From assembly GCF_017876405.1 (NCBI RefSeq), contig NZ_JAGINW010000001.1, forward strand, positions 12,289,203 through 12,353,202: a stretch of 64,000 bases of DNA. The letters are read 5' to 3'. Positions within the stretch are counted from its first letter, which is position 1, and the number at the start of each line of letters is the position of its first letter. The notes below the pieces were generated by a model. It was not told the DNA's origin. It ran no database searches and saw only the letters and a list, made by a program, of their open reading frames with translations. This stretch comes from Kibdelosporangium banguiense (lineage in GTDB: Bacteria; Actinomycetota; Actinomycetes; Mycobacteriales; Pseudonocardiaceae). The position numbers were made by a program, and so were the translations under genes. This document shows, one piece after another, positions 56,879 to 64,000 of this stretch.

Positions 56879-57517
56879 TCAGGACAGTTCGTTGAGCGCG
56901 CGGCGGGCGGCGTCCAGTTCGGCCTGCAGCAGGGCGATCCGCTCCTGGTGCTGCTGGCGGGCGGCGGCCATCACCGCGCTGATCGCGTCCTCCACCTGGC
57001 TGGGAAGTTCCCTGGCGATCTTGGCGATCGCGGCGGCCGGTACCGCAACGGCGCGGACACTGCGTTTGCTGCCCACGACGACCTCGACAGTCCAGTCGCC
57101 GCGAGAAGTCGAGTGCAGCGTCACCGTGACCTCGGCGGGCGGTTTGTTCGACTGGCGGCGCGCGGGCCGCTTGGCGGGCTTTTCCACCGGCGCGGGCTGG
57201 TAGATCTCGGTTTCCGCAGGCTCGGGCGCAGCGGCAACCGGGACTGCCGCGGCGGGCGGCGCGGGCGCGGGTTTCTTGGGAGCCGGGGGGCGTTTGGGCT
57301 TGGTCAGCGTCAACTCCGCCTTGGAGAAGGACAAGGCGTCCTGTGAGCCCGTCGGCTTCACTTCGATGAAGTCGCCCTCAGCGGGTTCGGCGAACGACAG
57401 CACCTTGCCGGACTTGCCGGGGTCCACGCCGACCGCCTTCGCGGTGAACCACACGGTCGCCGGTTTGCCCGCCGCGAGCGCGTCCCGCAGCTGCGTGATG
57501 TCCTGTTCCGAAAGCAT
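56879..57517 (-). CDS. DUF6319-like hypothetical protein
   Basis: A 212-residue protein with ATG at 57517. The N-terminal domain (SEQDITQLRDALAAGKPATV, WFTAKAVGVDPGKSGKVLSF, EGDFIEVKPTGSQDALSFS) is small and beta-rich. A Pro/Ala/Lys linker follows (PKRPPAPKKPAPAPPAAAVP). The C-terminal half has a basic region and a terminal coiled-coil (QQHQERIALLQAELDAARRA). I associate the N-terminal block with DUF6319, from memory. No signal or membrane segment is present. Function is unknown; the basic linker suggests nucleic-acid or nucleoid association. Confidence 0.8.
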   Translation of the reverse strand: MLSEQDITQLRDALAAGKPATVWFTAKAVGVDPGKSGKVLSFAEPAEGDFIEVKPTGSQDALSFSKAELTLTKPKRPPAPKKPAPAPPAAAVPVAAAPEPAETEIYQPAPVEKPAKRPARRQSNKPPAEVTVTLHSTSRGDWTVEVVVGSKRSVRAVAVPAAAIAKIARELPSQVEDAISAVMAAARQQHQERIALLQAELDAARRALNELS

Positions 57518-57717
57518 GGCGCCCACTGTGCACCAAGCCACCGACAGTGTGCGATGGTCCTCGCTCCGCTCGGACGGGCTTTGTCGCCGGAAGCCAGCCA
57601 TTTCCACCCCGCCCCACGCAACCGACAACTTCGCTTTGGGCAGGTCATCGTCGCGGCTGGGGCGATGTCGGGCGCGTTGCGGTGCGTAAACGACCGGCGC
57701 GACAAAGCCGTTAAGAA

Positions 57718-57912
57718 TCACTCCGTACGCAGGCGATATTCGCAGCCGTACTCGATCGCGTAGTGCAGGTCGTAGTGGTGCACGATCTTGGGTCCGCCGT
57801 GCAGGTGCACGTGCGTCACGGTTTCCTTGAGCGACTGCGGCAGTTCGGTGAGGGTGTCGACGCGCCCGTCCAACGGCCCGCCGACGTAACGCACGAGATA
57901 GTCCTGTGACAA
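57718..57912 (-). CDS. Small conserved-looking hypothetical protein, TTG start
   Basis: A 64-residue protein (SQDYLVRYVGGPLDGRVDTL, TELPQSLKETVTHVHLHGGP, KIVHHYDLHYAIEYGCEYRL). The best start is TTG 57912, with GGGAGG six bases upstream (57919-57924 on the plus strand). The long open frame continuing to 58662 is antisense to the PHP gene. A VRYxGGPLDG start is typical of small actinobacterial proteins of unknown role. It is divergent from the PHP gene, with 63 bases between starts. Confidence 0.72.
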   Translation of the reverse strand: MSQDYLVRYVGGPLDGRVDTLTELPQSLKETVTHVHLHGGPKIVHHYDLHYAIEYGCEYRLRTE

Positions 57913-57975
57913 CGCGATCCTCCCTTCGGCGTGCCGGGCACTGTTTCCATAGTAAGAGAGGACCATGATGAAGGC

Positions 57976-58968
57976 ATGGATCCCGCTAAGGCTCTCCGGC
58001 TGATCGGCTTCTACCTGGAACGCGGCGGCGAGCCCACCTTCAAGGTTCAGGCCTTCCGAAAGGCCGCCGCCATAGTGGACGAACTGCCCGCCGAGGAGGT
58101 CCAACTGCGTGCCCGGCGCGGCACTCTGACGCAGTTGGGCGGCATCGGCAAGACCACGGCGGCGGTGATCAGCGACGCTGTCGCGGGCCGGGAACCGGCT
58201 TATCTGTCCAGACTCATCGCGGACGCCACGCTGCCGGTCGCGGGCGGCCAGACCATGCGGGCGGCGTTGAAAGGCGACTGCCACACGCATTCGGAGTGGT
58301 CTGATGGCGGTAGCACGATCCGCGAGATGGCCGAAGCCGCACGCGACATCGGCCACGAGTGGATGGCGTTGACCGACCACTCCCCCAGTCTCACCGTCGC
58401 CAACGGCCTGACTGCCGAACGGCTCCGGCGCCAGCTGGAGATCGTGGCGGAGCTCAACGAGGAGCTCGCGCCGTTTCGGATCCTGACCGGCATCGAGGTC
58501 GACATCCTGCTCGACGGCGGCCTCGACCAAGAGGAGGAACTGCTGGCACAGCTGGACATCGTGGTCGCGAGCGTGCATTCCAAACTGCGCATGCCGTCCG
58601 CCGAGATGACCCGCCGCATGATCAAGGCTGTCGGCAACCCGTACGTCACCATCCTCGGGCACTGCACCGGCCGGATGAAGACCGCCCGGCGGGACCGGCC
58701 CGAATCCACGTTCGACGCCAAGGCGGTGTTCGAGGCCTGCCGGGACAACGGTGTCGCCGTGGAGATCAACTCACGGCCGGAGCGGCTGGACCCGCCGTTG
58801 CGGTTGCTGCGGCAGGCCGTGGAGATCGGGTGCGAGTTCTCGATCGACAGCGACGCGCACGCACCCGGTCAGCTCGACTGGCTGCCCCACGGGTGCGAAC
58901 GCGCCGAGGCCTGCGATGTTCCCGTTGAGCGGGTCATCAACGCCCGGCCGGATCCGACCAGGTCCTGA
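57976..58968 (+). CDS. PHP-domain phosphoesterase with N-terminal HhH region
   Basis: A 330-residue protein. Residues 1-95 form a helix-hairpin-helix-type DNA-binding head as in family X polymerases (ALRLIGFYLERGGEPTFKVQ, AFRKAA, LTQLGGIGKTTAAVI). Residues about 100-320 form a PHP metal-dependent phosphoesterase: DCHTHSEWSDGGSTIREMAE, ALTDHSPSLTVANGL, ILTGIEVDIL, HCTGR, SIDSDAHAPGQLDWL. The polymerase core of PolX is missing, so this is a PolX-like protein reduced to HhH plus PHP. It may be a 3'-5' exonuclease or DNA-end phosphatase. ATG 57976 matches the family start (MDPAKALR). Confidence 0.9.
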   Translation: MDPAKALRLIGFYLERGGEPTFKVQAFRKAAAIVDELPAEEVQLRARRGTLTQLGGIGKTTAAVISDAVAGREPAYLSRLIADATLPVAGGQTMRAALKGDCHTHSEWSDGGSTIREMAEAARDIGHEWMALTDHSPSLTVANGLTAERLRRQLEIVAELNEELAPFRILTGIEVDILLDGGLDQEEELLAQLDIVVASVHSKLRMPSAEMTRRMIKAVGNPYVTILGHCTGRMKTARRDRPESTFDAKAVFEACRDNGVAVEINSRPERLDPPLRLLRQAVEIGCEFSIDSDAHAPGQLDWLPHGCERAEACDVPVERVINARPDPTRS

Positions 58969-59067
58969 TTCGGCGCAATGGCGATGCGGCAATCGGCTGT
59001 ACCGGCGGTGAACGCCGCACCGCTAATCTCTGGGTGCTTTCGCCATCACCCCGGAGGACCTTTTTTA

Positions 59068-59805
59068 ATGACCTCGCAGCCCGGTCTCGTTTTCGGAGCC
59101 GACCCCGCGCACTATGACCGGCACCGGCCCGCGGTGCCGGAACTGGTGGCGGAATGGATGGTGCCGCCCATCTGCCCGGTCGCGATCGATACCGGCGCCG
59201 GGACCGGGCATTTCACCCGGATTCTGCTCAGCCGGGCCGAGCGGGTTATCGCCGTGGACCCCGATACCCAGATGTGCACGTGGTTACGCAAGGTGTATCC
59301 GGCCGCCGAGGTTCACCTTGGCGCTTCGGAGAAACTGCCCGTCGCCGATCGCAGTGCCGACGGCGTGTTCAGCTGCAACGCGTGGCACTGGTTCGATCCG
59401 GCCGCGGCGGCTGCCGAAGCGGCCCGGTGCCTGCAGCCCGGCGGTGTCCTCGGCGTGTCCTGGCACGACCGCGCGGCCAGCAGCCTGTGGCTGGACGAGG
59501 TGCAGGAAGTCGTGCTGTCCGGGCATGATCCGGCCCGTCAGGTGCACGAGTTCACCCTGCCGGCCGACCTGCCGTTCACTCCGGTGGAGAAACACATCAT
59601 CGCCTACGAACTGGAGATGACGCCGCGGGCGATCCGCGATATGCACAGCACGTACAGCGCGATCATTTCCCTGTCCGACGAGGAACGTGAACCCCTTCTC
59701 GGGCGCCTGTTGGACCATTTGACCGAACGCGCCCGCGAACGCGGCACACCGACGCTCACGATTCCCTTTATGGCGACGTGCTACCGCGCATACCGGCTGG
59801 AGTGA
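59068..59805 (+). CDS. Class I SAM-dependent methyltransferase
   Basis: A 245-residue methyltransferase. Motif I is VAIDTGAGTGHFTRILLSRA, motif II RVIAVDPDTQM, motif III region GASEKLPVADRSADGVFSCN, and AWHWFDPAAAAAEAARCLQP, GGVLGVSWHDR completes the Methyltransf_11 type. It resembles YcgJ/UbiE-like small-molecule methyltransferases. ATG 59068 has GGAGG at 59053-59057. It stands alone; the substrate cannot be inferred. Confidence 0.92.
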   Translation: MTSQPGLVFGADPAHYDRHRPAVPELVAEWMVPPICPVAIDTGAGTGHFTRILLSRAERVIAVDPDTQMCTWLRKVYPAAEVHLGASEKLPVADRSADGVFSCNAWHWFDPAAAAAEAARCLQPGGVLGVSWHDRAASSLWLDEVQEVVLSGHDPARQVHEFTLPADLPFTPVEKHIIAYELEMTPRAIRDMHSTYSAIISLSDEEREPLLGRLLDHLTERARERGTPTLTIPFMATCYRAYRLE

Positions 59806-59816
59806 CCCCGGGGCAG

Positions 59817-59864
59817 TTTATTGCGGTGAACGCCACAATAAACGGCGCCGTCACACGGCGCCGT
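59817..59864 (+). repeat. Two stacked inverted repeats after methyltransferase gene
   Basis: TTTATTG (59817-59823) pairs with CAATAAA (59836-59842). Then ACGGCGCCGT occurs twice (59842-59851, 59855-59864), and each copy is itself palindromic. The second element can fold as a 10-bp hairpin with a 3-base loop and act as terminator. The first could be an operator for the Cys-rich protein gene downstream. Confidence 0.55.
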
Positions 59865-59918
59865 CACTCAATCGTGTCCCGAGTTGCCGTGCCAGGGCGC
59901 AGCCCGCACCCTCGGCCC

Positions 59919-60185
59919 ATGCATCAGTTGGCCAAGTGCGACGTCTGCGGCAACGAGTACTGGATGGCGTTCGAAGTCCGGACTGTCACCGGCGACCTCT
60001 ACACGTTCGACAGCTTCGAATGCGCGATCCAGAAGCTCGCCCCACGCTGCGAGCACTGCGACTGCCGGATCCTCGGCCACGGCGTCGAAGTCGAGGGCCG
60101 CTTCTTCTGCTGCGCGCACTGCGCACGGGAAGGCGCCAGCCTCGGCACCCAGATCCGCGACACAGTCGGCGCACTGCCCGGATAA
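59919..60185 (+). CDS. Cys-rich metal-binding protein
   Basis: An 88-residue protein with ten Cys in metal-site patterns: KCDVCGNEYWMAF, DSFECAIQKLAP, RCEHCDCRILGHGVEVE, FFCCAHCAREG. The order resembles a small actinobacterial zinc-ribbon/metallothionein-like family. Residues YTFDSFECAI are conserved-looking. It is soluble, with no signal peptide. Binding or buffering of Zn(II) or Cu(I), or a redox role, is likely. I chose ATG 59919; the upstream frame to 59778 overlaps the methyltransferase gene. A 12-bp hairpin terminator follows at 60199-60226. Confidence 0.85.
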   Translation: MHQLAKCDVCGNEYWMAFEVRTVTGDLYTFDSFECAIQKLAPRCEHCDCRILGHGVEVEGRFFCCAHCAREGASLGTQIRDTVGALPG

Positions 60186-60198
60186 AACCCTGCCCGGC

Positions 60199-60226
60199 AC
60201 TGGTGGCCGGAAGCCCGGCCACCAGT
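60199..60226. terminator. Bidirectional terminator hairpin
   Basis: Twelve-base perfect arms (ACTGGTGGCCGG and its complement) with a 4-base loop, between the Cys-rich gene (stop 60185) and the convergent PPOX-type gene (stop 60234). Confidence 0.72.
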
Positions 60227-60233
60227 ACGGCTG

Positions 60234-60695
60234 TCAGCCCACCGAAGTGCCGTAGATCCGGGACATCTTGAGGCTGATCACCAGTCGCTGGTCGATCACC
60301 ATCTGCTCGAAGAACGCGGCCTGTTCCTCCGGCTTGATGTGCGGGCTCAGCGCCAGCAGTTCCTGCCCCACGGCATCACCAGGCGTGGCGCTGGGCTCGG
60401 ACAGCTCGGCAATCCCTTCGACGACCACGAAGGACCAGAAGTCCGCGCCGGACACGTGCAACGCGGCGTGCGGATTCGCCCGTAGCTGGCGCACTTTGGC
60501 GCGCGTGGCCGTGGTCGAGAACTTCACGGCGCCCGCTTCGGCGTCCCAGCGGTAGAGCATGTTGGTCAGGTGCGGGAATCCGGCCTTGTTCACCGTTGCC
60601 AGCACGCCTTGGTTGGTCGCGGCGACAACGGCGAGCATGTCGGCTTCGGGCAGTGTCTTCGGCGGCGGGCCGCCCCCAGGTGGATAGTCTGTCAC
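60234..60695 (-). CDS. Pyridoxamine 5'-phosphate oxidase-like split-barrel flavin protein
   Basis: A 153-residue PPOX/flavin-reductase split-barrel protein: ATNQGVLATVNKAGFPHLTN, AVKFSTTATRAKVRQLRANP, HAALHVSGADFWSFVVVEGI, AELSEP. This fits F420- or FMN-dependent members common in actinobacteria (TIGR03618-like, from memory). The N-terminal GTG 60695 sits inside an inverted repeat at 60687-60700. Typical activities are reduction of quinones, biliverdin or unsaturated substrates with F420. It follows the LigD-polymerase gene on the same strand with a 28-base gap. Confidence 0.85.
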   Translation of the reverse strand: MTDYPPGGGPPPKTLPEADMLAVVAATNQGVLATVNKAGFPHLTNMLYRWDAEAGAVKFSTTATRAKVRQLRANPHAALHVSGADFWSFVVVEGIAELSEPSATPGDAVGQELLALSPHIKPEEQAAFFEQMVIDQRLVISLKMSRIYGTSVG

Positions 60696-60700
60696 CAGAC
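60687..60700. promoter_or_regulatory. Inverted repeat at PPOX-type gene start
   Basis: GTCTG-TCAC-CAGAC is a perfect 5-4-5 inverted repeat that covers the GTG start codon. A second small repeat TCTG-TAT-CAGA follows at about 60703-60713. It could be an operator or a structure limiting initiation. Confidence 0.35.
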
Positions 60701-60723
60701 AATCTGTATCAGAACTTTTAGCG

Positions 60724-61728
60724 TCATTCCACTTCCGGCCGGGCCCGGGACGGCTGCACCCGCTTGGGCTCGCCCGGCATCTTGGGGTAATCCGGGGGAT
60801 ACGGCATCTCGCCGCGAGGGTCCTTCGAGTAGAGCTCCAGCAGCGACTCCAGGCCGAACACCTCGGAGTCGATGTTCGCGTGCGCGTCACCTTGTGCGGC
60901 AAGCAGATCCGGCACGGTGAGGATGTCGAAGTCGTCCGGGTCCACATCGGACAGCTGGTCCCAGGTGAGCGGCATGGACACAGTCGCGCGAGGCGTGCCA
61001 CGGACCGACCACGCGGAGGCGATCGTGCGGTCGCGGGCGGCCTGGTTGAAATCGAGGAACACGCGCTCGCCGCGTTCCTCCTTCCACCACGCCGTCGTGG
61101 CCAGGTCCGGGATACGGCGCTCGACCTCACGCGCGAGCCCGATCACCGCGTGCCGGACGTCGATGAAGTCCCAGTCCGGCCTGATCCGCACGAGTACGTG
61201 GATCCCGCGGCCGCCGGACGTCTTCGGGTAACCGGTCAGACCGTTGTCCACCAGCACTTCCCGCAGGACGCCTGCGACCTTCACCGCGTCGCCGAAGTCC
61301 GTGCCCGGCTGCGGGTCGAGGTCCACCCGCAACTCGTCCGGGTGATCCACATTGGGCCTGCGCACGGGCCACGGGTGGAAGTCGAAGGTGCCGAGGTTCG
61401 CCGCCCAGGCGATCACGGCGGGCTCGGTCGGGCAGACCTCGTCGGCGGGCCTGCCGGAGGGGAACTTGATCCGGGCGGTCTCGACCCATTCCGGCGCGCC
61501 CTTGGGCAGCCGTTTCTGGTAGAAGGCCTCGCCGGTGACCCCGTCGACGAACCGTTTCAAGGTGGTCGGCCTGTCGCGCAACACGTTCAGCAGCGGCTCG
61601 GCCACCGCGATGTAGTACTCGACCACCTGACGCTTGGTGATCCCCCGCTCCGGGAAATAGATCTTGTCCGGATTGGACACGCGCACAGCCCGCTCGCCGA
61701 CTGTCAGCTCGATCGCCTTCGAAGCCAT
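60724..61728 (-). CDS. LigD polymerase-domain protein (end-joining primase/polymerase)
   Basis: A 334-residue archaeo-eukaryotic primase-type polymerase as in the polymerase module of LigD. Motifs: NPDKIYFPERGITKRQVVEY, FYQKRLPKGAPEWVETARI, catalytic LRVDLDPQPG (Asp136, Asp138), TSGGRGIHVLVRI and WWKEERGERVFLDFNQAARD. It stands alone without ligase or nuclease domains, like mycobacterial Rv3730c (PolD1-type). It fills gaps and adds ribonucleotides during double-strand break or base-excision repair. LigC, its usual neighbour in mycobacteria, is 14 kb upstream. It is divergent from hisS. Confidence 0.93.
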   Translation of the reverse strand: MASKAIELTVGERAVRVSNPDKIYFPERGITKRQVVEYYIAVAEPLLNVLRDRPTTLKRFVDGVTGEAFYQKRLPKGAPEWVETARIKFPSGRPADEVCPTEPAVIAWAANLGTFDFHPWPVRRPNVDHPDELRVDLDPQPGTDFGDAVKVAGVLREVLVDNGLTGYPKTSGGRGIHVLVRIRPDWDFIDVRHAVIGLAREVERRIPDLATTAWWKEERGERVFLDFNQAARDRTIASAWSVRGTPRATVSMPLTWDQLSDVDPDDFDILTVPDLLAAQGDAHANIDSEVFGLESLLELYSKDPRGEMPYPPDYPKMPGEPKRVQPSRARPEVE

Positions 61729-61808
61729 GCGGGCAACCCTAGGCGTAAAAGGGCTGGCATGTCCCCGGTAGCGTGGTGGCCAAAGAATTCCGAGCTGAGG
61801 AACTACCG

Positions 61809-63074
61809 GTGAAGATGGACAACAGCCCCGCCAGGGGCACCCGTGACCTGCTGCCCGCGACTGTCGCCGTGCGCGATCATGTCCTGGCCCGGATCACCGA
61901 GGTCTATCACCGGTACGGCTACCAGCGCATCGAGACCCCGGCGCTGGAGGACATCGCGCGGCTGACCGGCGGCCAGGGCGGCGAGAACGAGAAGCTCATC
62001 TTCAAGGTGCTGCGCCGTGGCCTGACCGAGCTGCCCGGCTCGCTCGACGAACTGGCCGACCTCGGCCTGCGGTTCGACCTGACGGTCCCGCTGACCCGCT
62101 TCTACGGCAACAACCACGCCGCGCTCCCGGTGCCCTTCCGCTCGTTCCAGTTCGGCCCGGTGTGGCGGGCCGAACGGCCGCAGAAGGGCCGGTACCGCCA
62201 GTTCAACCAGTGCGACATCGACCTGATCGGCGAGGAGTCGGTGCTGGCCGAGGCCGAGCTGATCGAGGCGACCACCGAGGCACTGGCCGCCGCGGGTGTT
62301 CCGGGCGTCACGGTCCGGCTGTCCGACCGGCGGTTCCTGTCCGCGCTGGCCGACAACGCCGGTATCGCGACCGAAGCCCAGGGCGGTTTCTTCATCACCC
62401 TCGACAAGCTCGACAAGGTCGGCTGGGACGGCGTCCGCAAGGAACTCGTCAGCCGTGGCGTGGCCGAGGCGCAGGTCGACGGCGTGCAGCAGGCGATCAC
62501 GGCCTTGCAGGGCCTGGAGGAGGCCAAACTCGCCGACCAGCTGACCGACGCCGTGCCCTCGCTGCCGGAGAACGTCGCCGCCGACCTGGTCGCCACCACG
62601 CAAGCGCTGGCGGAGCTGGCCAAGACCCGGGAGCTGGACTGGGAGTTCGACCCGACGCTGGTGCGTGGGATGGGCTACTACACCGGGCAGATCTTCGAGC
62701 TCAGCCACCCGGGGTCCAGCTCGTCGGTGGCCGGTGGCGGCCGGTACGACCGGCTGATCGGCCGGTCGCTCGGCAAGGACGTGCCCGCCTGTGGGTTTTC
62801 TATCGGTTTCGAGCGGATCGTGGACCTGCTCGACAGTGCGCCGCGCGTCGACACGGTCGCCGTGCTGCACGAGGCCGATGTCTCCCCGGCCGAGGTGCTG
62901 GCTGTCGCACGGCAGCTACGCGCGGAAGGTCGGCAGGTCACGGCCATCAAGCGGCGCGGAAAGTTCGGCGCGCAGCTGGGCCGGCTGGAGGAGTGGGGCT
63001 ACACGTCCTTCGTCCACGTCAAGGCCGGCGAGGTCGCCGGGGAGCGGGTTTTGGGGAGCCGGGAATCAAGCTGA
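61809..63074 (+). CDS. hisS: Histidyl-tRNA synthetase
   Basis: A 421-residue class II synthetase. Motif 1 region ARGTRDLLPATVAVRDHVLA, motif 2 FRSFQFGPVWRAERPQKGRY RQF, the histidine-A loops LVRGMGYYTGQIFEL and SSSVAGGGRYDRLIG, motif 3 FSIGFERI, and a C-terminal anticodon-binding domain (AVLHEADVSPAEVLAVARQL). It is complete and essential. I chose GTG 61809, with GAGGA seven to eight bases upstream; ATG 61815 is possible. A start at 61773 is not needed. Confidence 0.96.
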   Translation: MKMDNSPARGTRDLLPATVAVRDHVLARITEVYHRYGYQRIETPALEDIARLTGGQGGENEKLIFKVLRRGLTELPGSLDELADLGLRFDLTVPLTRFYGNNHAALPVPFRSFQFGPVWRAERPQKGRYRQFNQCDIDLIGEESVLAEAELIEATTEALAAAGVPGVTVRLSDRRFLSALADNAGIATEAQGGFFITLDKLDKVGWDGVRKELVSRGVAEAQVDGVQQAITALQGLEEAKLADQLTDAVPSLPENVAADLVATTQALAELAKTRELDWEFDPTLVRGMGYYTGQIFELSHPGSSSSVAGGGRYDRLIGRSLGKDVPACGFSIGFERIVDLLDSAPRVDTVAVLHEADVSPAEVLAVARQLRAEGRQVTAIKRRGKFGAQLGRLEEWGYTSFVHVKAGEVAGERVLGSRESS

Positions 63075-63092
63075 CCGGCTACCGTGTTGAAC

Positions 63093-63398
63093 ATGGCAGT
63101 GAACGCGTCCCCAGATGAGCCCGCGTCACAGCGGTATCGCGAGGACCTGCTTGGCCTGGATCCCCACGATCCCGAGGTGCGGGAGTTCGCGGCCCATCTC
63201 GACCGGATCGAGACGAGCCGGTCGGGTTACACCGTGGAGGGCTACCTCGGCGGGATCTCCGACTTCGCCGACTCGGCCAACCGGCTGGGCGGTCACCACC
63301 GGATGACGGTGCTGATCGTGATCGTGCTGATCCTCGGCGGGGTCGGGCTGGCGGTCTGGGACGCGTTGGCGTTCATCCTGTCGAGCCTCGGAGGGTAG
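63093..63398 (+). CDS. Small single-pass membrane protein
   Basis: A 101-residue protein. The first 70 residues are charged and soluble (YREDLLGLDPHDPEVREFAA, HLDRIETSRSGYTVEGYLGG). One transmembrane helix (TVLIVIVLILGGVGLAVWDA) lies near the C-terminus. ATG 63093 is preferred over the ATG at 63084. It sits 18 bases after hisS and three bases before msrB, so the three are probably one operon. I recognise no family. Confidence 0.78.
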   Translation: MAVNASPDEPASQRYREDLLGLDPHDPEVREFAAHLDRIETSRSGYTVEGYLGGISDFADSANRLGGHHRMTVLIVIVLILGGVGLAVWDALAFILSSLGG

Positions 63399-63401
63399 TT
63401 C

Positions 63402-63830
63402 ATGAAGCCCGTTGTTGGTGCCACACCGCGTGTACAGAAGACCGACGAGCAGTGGCGGCAGCAACTCACCGCGGAGGAGTACGCGGTGCTTCGCCAGGCT
63501 GGCACCGAGCGTGCCTTCACCGGCGAGTACACCGACACCAAGACCGTCGGTGTCTATGCGTGCCGCGCCTGTGGCGCGGAGCTGTTCCGCAGTTCGACGA
63601 AGTTCGAGTCGCACTGCGGCTGGCCGTCGTTCTTCTCCCCGCTCGCCGGGGAGAGCGTGATCCTGCGGGAGGACCGCAGCTTCGGCAGTGTAAGGACCGA
63701 AGTGCTCTGTGCCACCTGTCACAGCCACCTGGGTCACGTGTTCGAGGGCGAAGGCTACGACACCCCCACTGACCAGCGATACTGCATCAACAGCATCTCG
63801 CTGACGCTGCGGCCGCAAGAAGAAGCCTAA
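63402..63830 (+). CDS. msrB: Peptide-methionine (R)-S-oxide reductase
   Basis: A 142-residue MsrB that reduces methionine-R-sulfoxide in proteins. Zinc ligands are Cys54/Cys57 (CRACG) and Cys103/Cys106 (CATCH). The catalytic Cys128 lies in RYCINSISL. ESHCGWPSF holds a possible resolving Cys72. GHVFEGEGYD is the substrate loop. It is complete and of usual length. It probably uses thioredoxin. It lies downstream of hisS and the small membrane-protein gene. Confidence 0.96.
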   Translation: MKPVVGATPRVQKTDEQWRQQLTAEEYAVLRQAGTERAFTGEYTDTKTVGVYACRACGAELFRSSTKFESHCGWPSFFSPLAGESVILREDRSFGSVRTEVLCATCHSHLGHVFEGEGYDTPTDQRYCINSISLTLRPQEEA

Positions 63831-63921
63831 GTTACCCCCAACACAACCCTAAATCTTTATCAAGGTGTCTTGCCGGGTTCCCCGAAGTAGGAAGAAAGTG
63901 GTGTCTCCACTTGATTTCCGG

Positions 63922-63936
63922 CTCTCCTGAGGAGAG
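63922..63936 (+). other. Small hairpin before the last gene
   Basis: CTCTCC-TGA-GGAGAG forms a 6-bp hairpin that ends just before the AGGGGGAAG ribosome site of the gene at 63949. It may affect initiation; termination of msrB is the alternative. Confidence 0.4.
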
Positions 63937-63948
63937 AGGGGGAAGATC

Positions 63949-64000
63949 ATGGAAGACACTTGGGGAATCCCCGAGCCGATGTTCACCGGTATTTATCTGC
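63949..64000 (+). CDS. Start of probable TIGR04222-type membrane protein (3' end outside window)
   Basis: An ATG at 63949 with a strong ribosome site (AGGGGGAAG about four bases upstream) opens a frame to the window end: MEDTWGIPEPMFTGIYL. The opening, with D/xWGIxGPxFLxLY-like spacing, recalls actinobacterial TIGR04222-domain membrane proteins; this is from memory and rests on 17 residues. Confidence 0.55.
   Translation, partial: MEDTWGIPEPMFTGIYL

Noticed and set aside
1..64000. CRISPR array, tRNA/rRNA genes, insertion sequence or prophage
   Set aside because: I looked for repeat-spacer periodicity, tRNA arms, transposase and integrase motifs on both strands by reading and found none. A small RNA could be missed without a covariance search.

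Overview
This window is chromosomal DNA from a high-GC actinomycete, most likely of the order Pseudonocardiales (Amycolatopsis/Kibdelosporangium/Lentzea-like). The evidence is GC-rich codon use throughout, many GTG starts, XRE-DUF397 and AfsR/SARP regulators, several LLM/F420-type flavin enzymes, a DUF3558 lipoprotein beside WXG/PPE-like proteins, a subtilisin-inhibitor (SSI) gene, and gene pairs that resemble mycobacterial ones (ZapE/RibD-like reductase, LigC, LigD-polymerase). Genes are dense, on both strands, with many 4-base ATGA/GTGA overlaps. I saw no tRNA, rRNA, CRISPR array, prophage or insertion sequence.

Layout. 1-2.5 kb: a tandem-TetR regulator (cut by the window edge) and a CYP136-like P450. 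2.5-4.5 kb: a scar where two truncated genes meet, then small regulatory and hypothetical genes and an S1-domain protein. 4.5-7.4 kb: an operon of two acyl-CoA dehydrogenases and a TetR regulator, with a palindrome upstream. 7.5-8.5 kb: a sucrase/ferredoxin-like gene behind an IdeR/DtxR-type iron box. 8.5-13.9 kb: a minus-strand gene string of S9 peptidase, LLM oxidoreductase, degenerate PLP decarboxylase-like protein, a 41-residue peptide and a JmjC/cupin oxygenase. It looks like a ribosomal-peptide (RiPP-like) modification operon and is the strongest candidate for an undescribed system here. 14-18 kb: HtrA-like protease, secreted GH16 glucanase with a LacI-type operator, and a Rip1-like site-2 protease. 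18-28 kb: a reductive pyrimidine/hydantoin and beta-alanine catabolic island (mmsA, aminotransferase, PucR regulator, NCS1 permease, beta-ureidopropionase-type amidohydrolase, dihydropyrimidinase, LLM enzyme) with an SSI-type inhibitor gene inside it.

28-32.4 kb: a MalT-like NTPase fused to a C-terminal SARP domain, flanked by two small secreted proteins. Each secreted-protein gene has a matching 11-bp-period direct repeat upstream, in the same orientation. 32.5-33.3 kb: a TacAT-type toxin-antitoxin pair with a perfect operator palindrome. 33.4-43.5 kb: PPK2, ornithine aminotransferase, a secreted protein, an XRE-DUF397 pair, a ceramidase-like membrane protein, a PYROXD2/CrtI-like oxidoreductase, an ABC-F ATPase, a PAP2 phosphatase and a Tat/lipoprotein substrate-binding protein. 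43.5-44 kb is a 450-bp AT-richer gap. 44-51.5 kb: ZapE, RibD-like reductase, ligase LigC, an FMN reductase divergent from a large SARP/NB-ARC/TPR regulator, and a luciferase-like oxidoreductase. 51.6-55.7 kb: a type VII secretion-associated trio beside a lipoprotein hydrolase that lacks its nucleophile. 55.7-64 kb: EamA exporter, DUF6319-like protein, PHP phosphoesterase, methyltransferase, Cys-rich metal-binding protein, PPOX-type protein, LigD-polymerase, hisS, a small membrane protein, msrB and the start of a membrane protein.

Family calls come from reading motifs in translated sequence. No database search was run.
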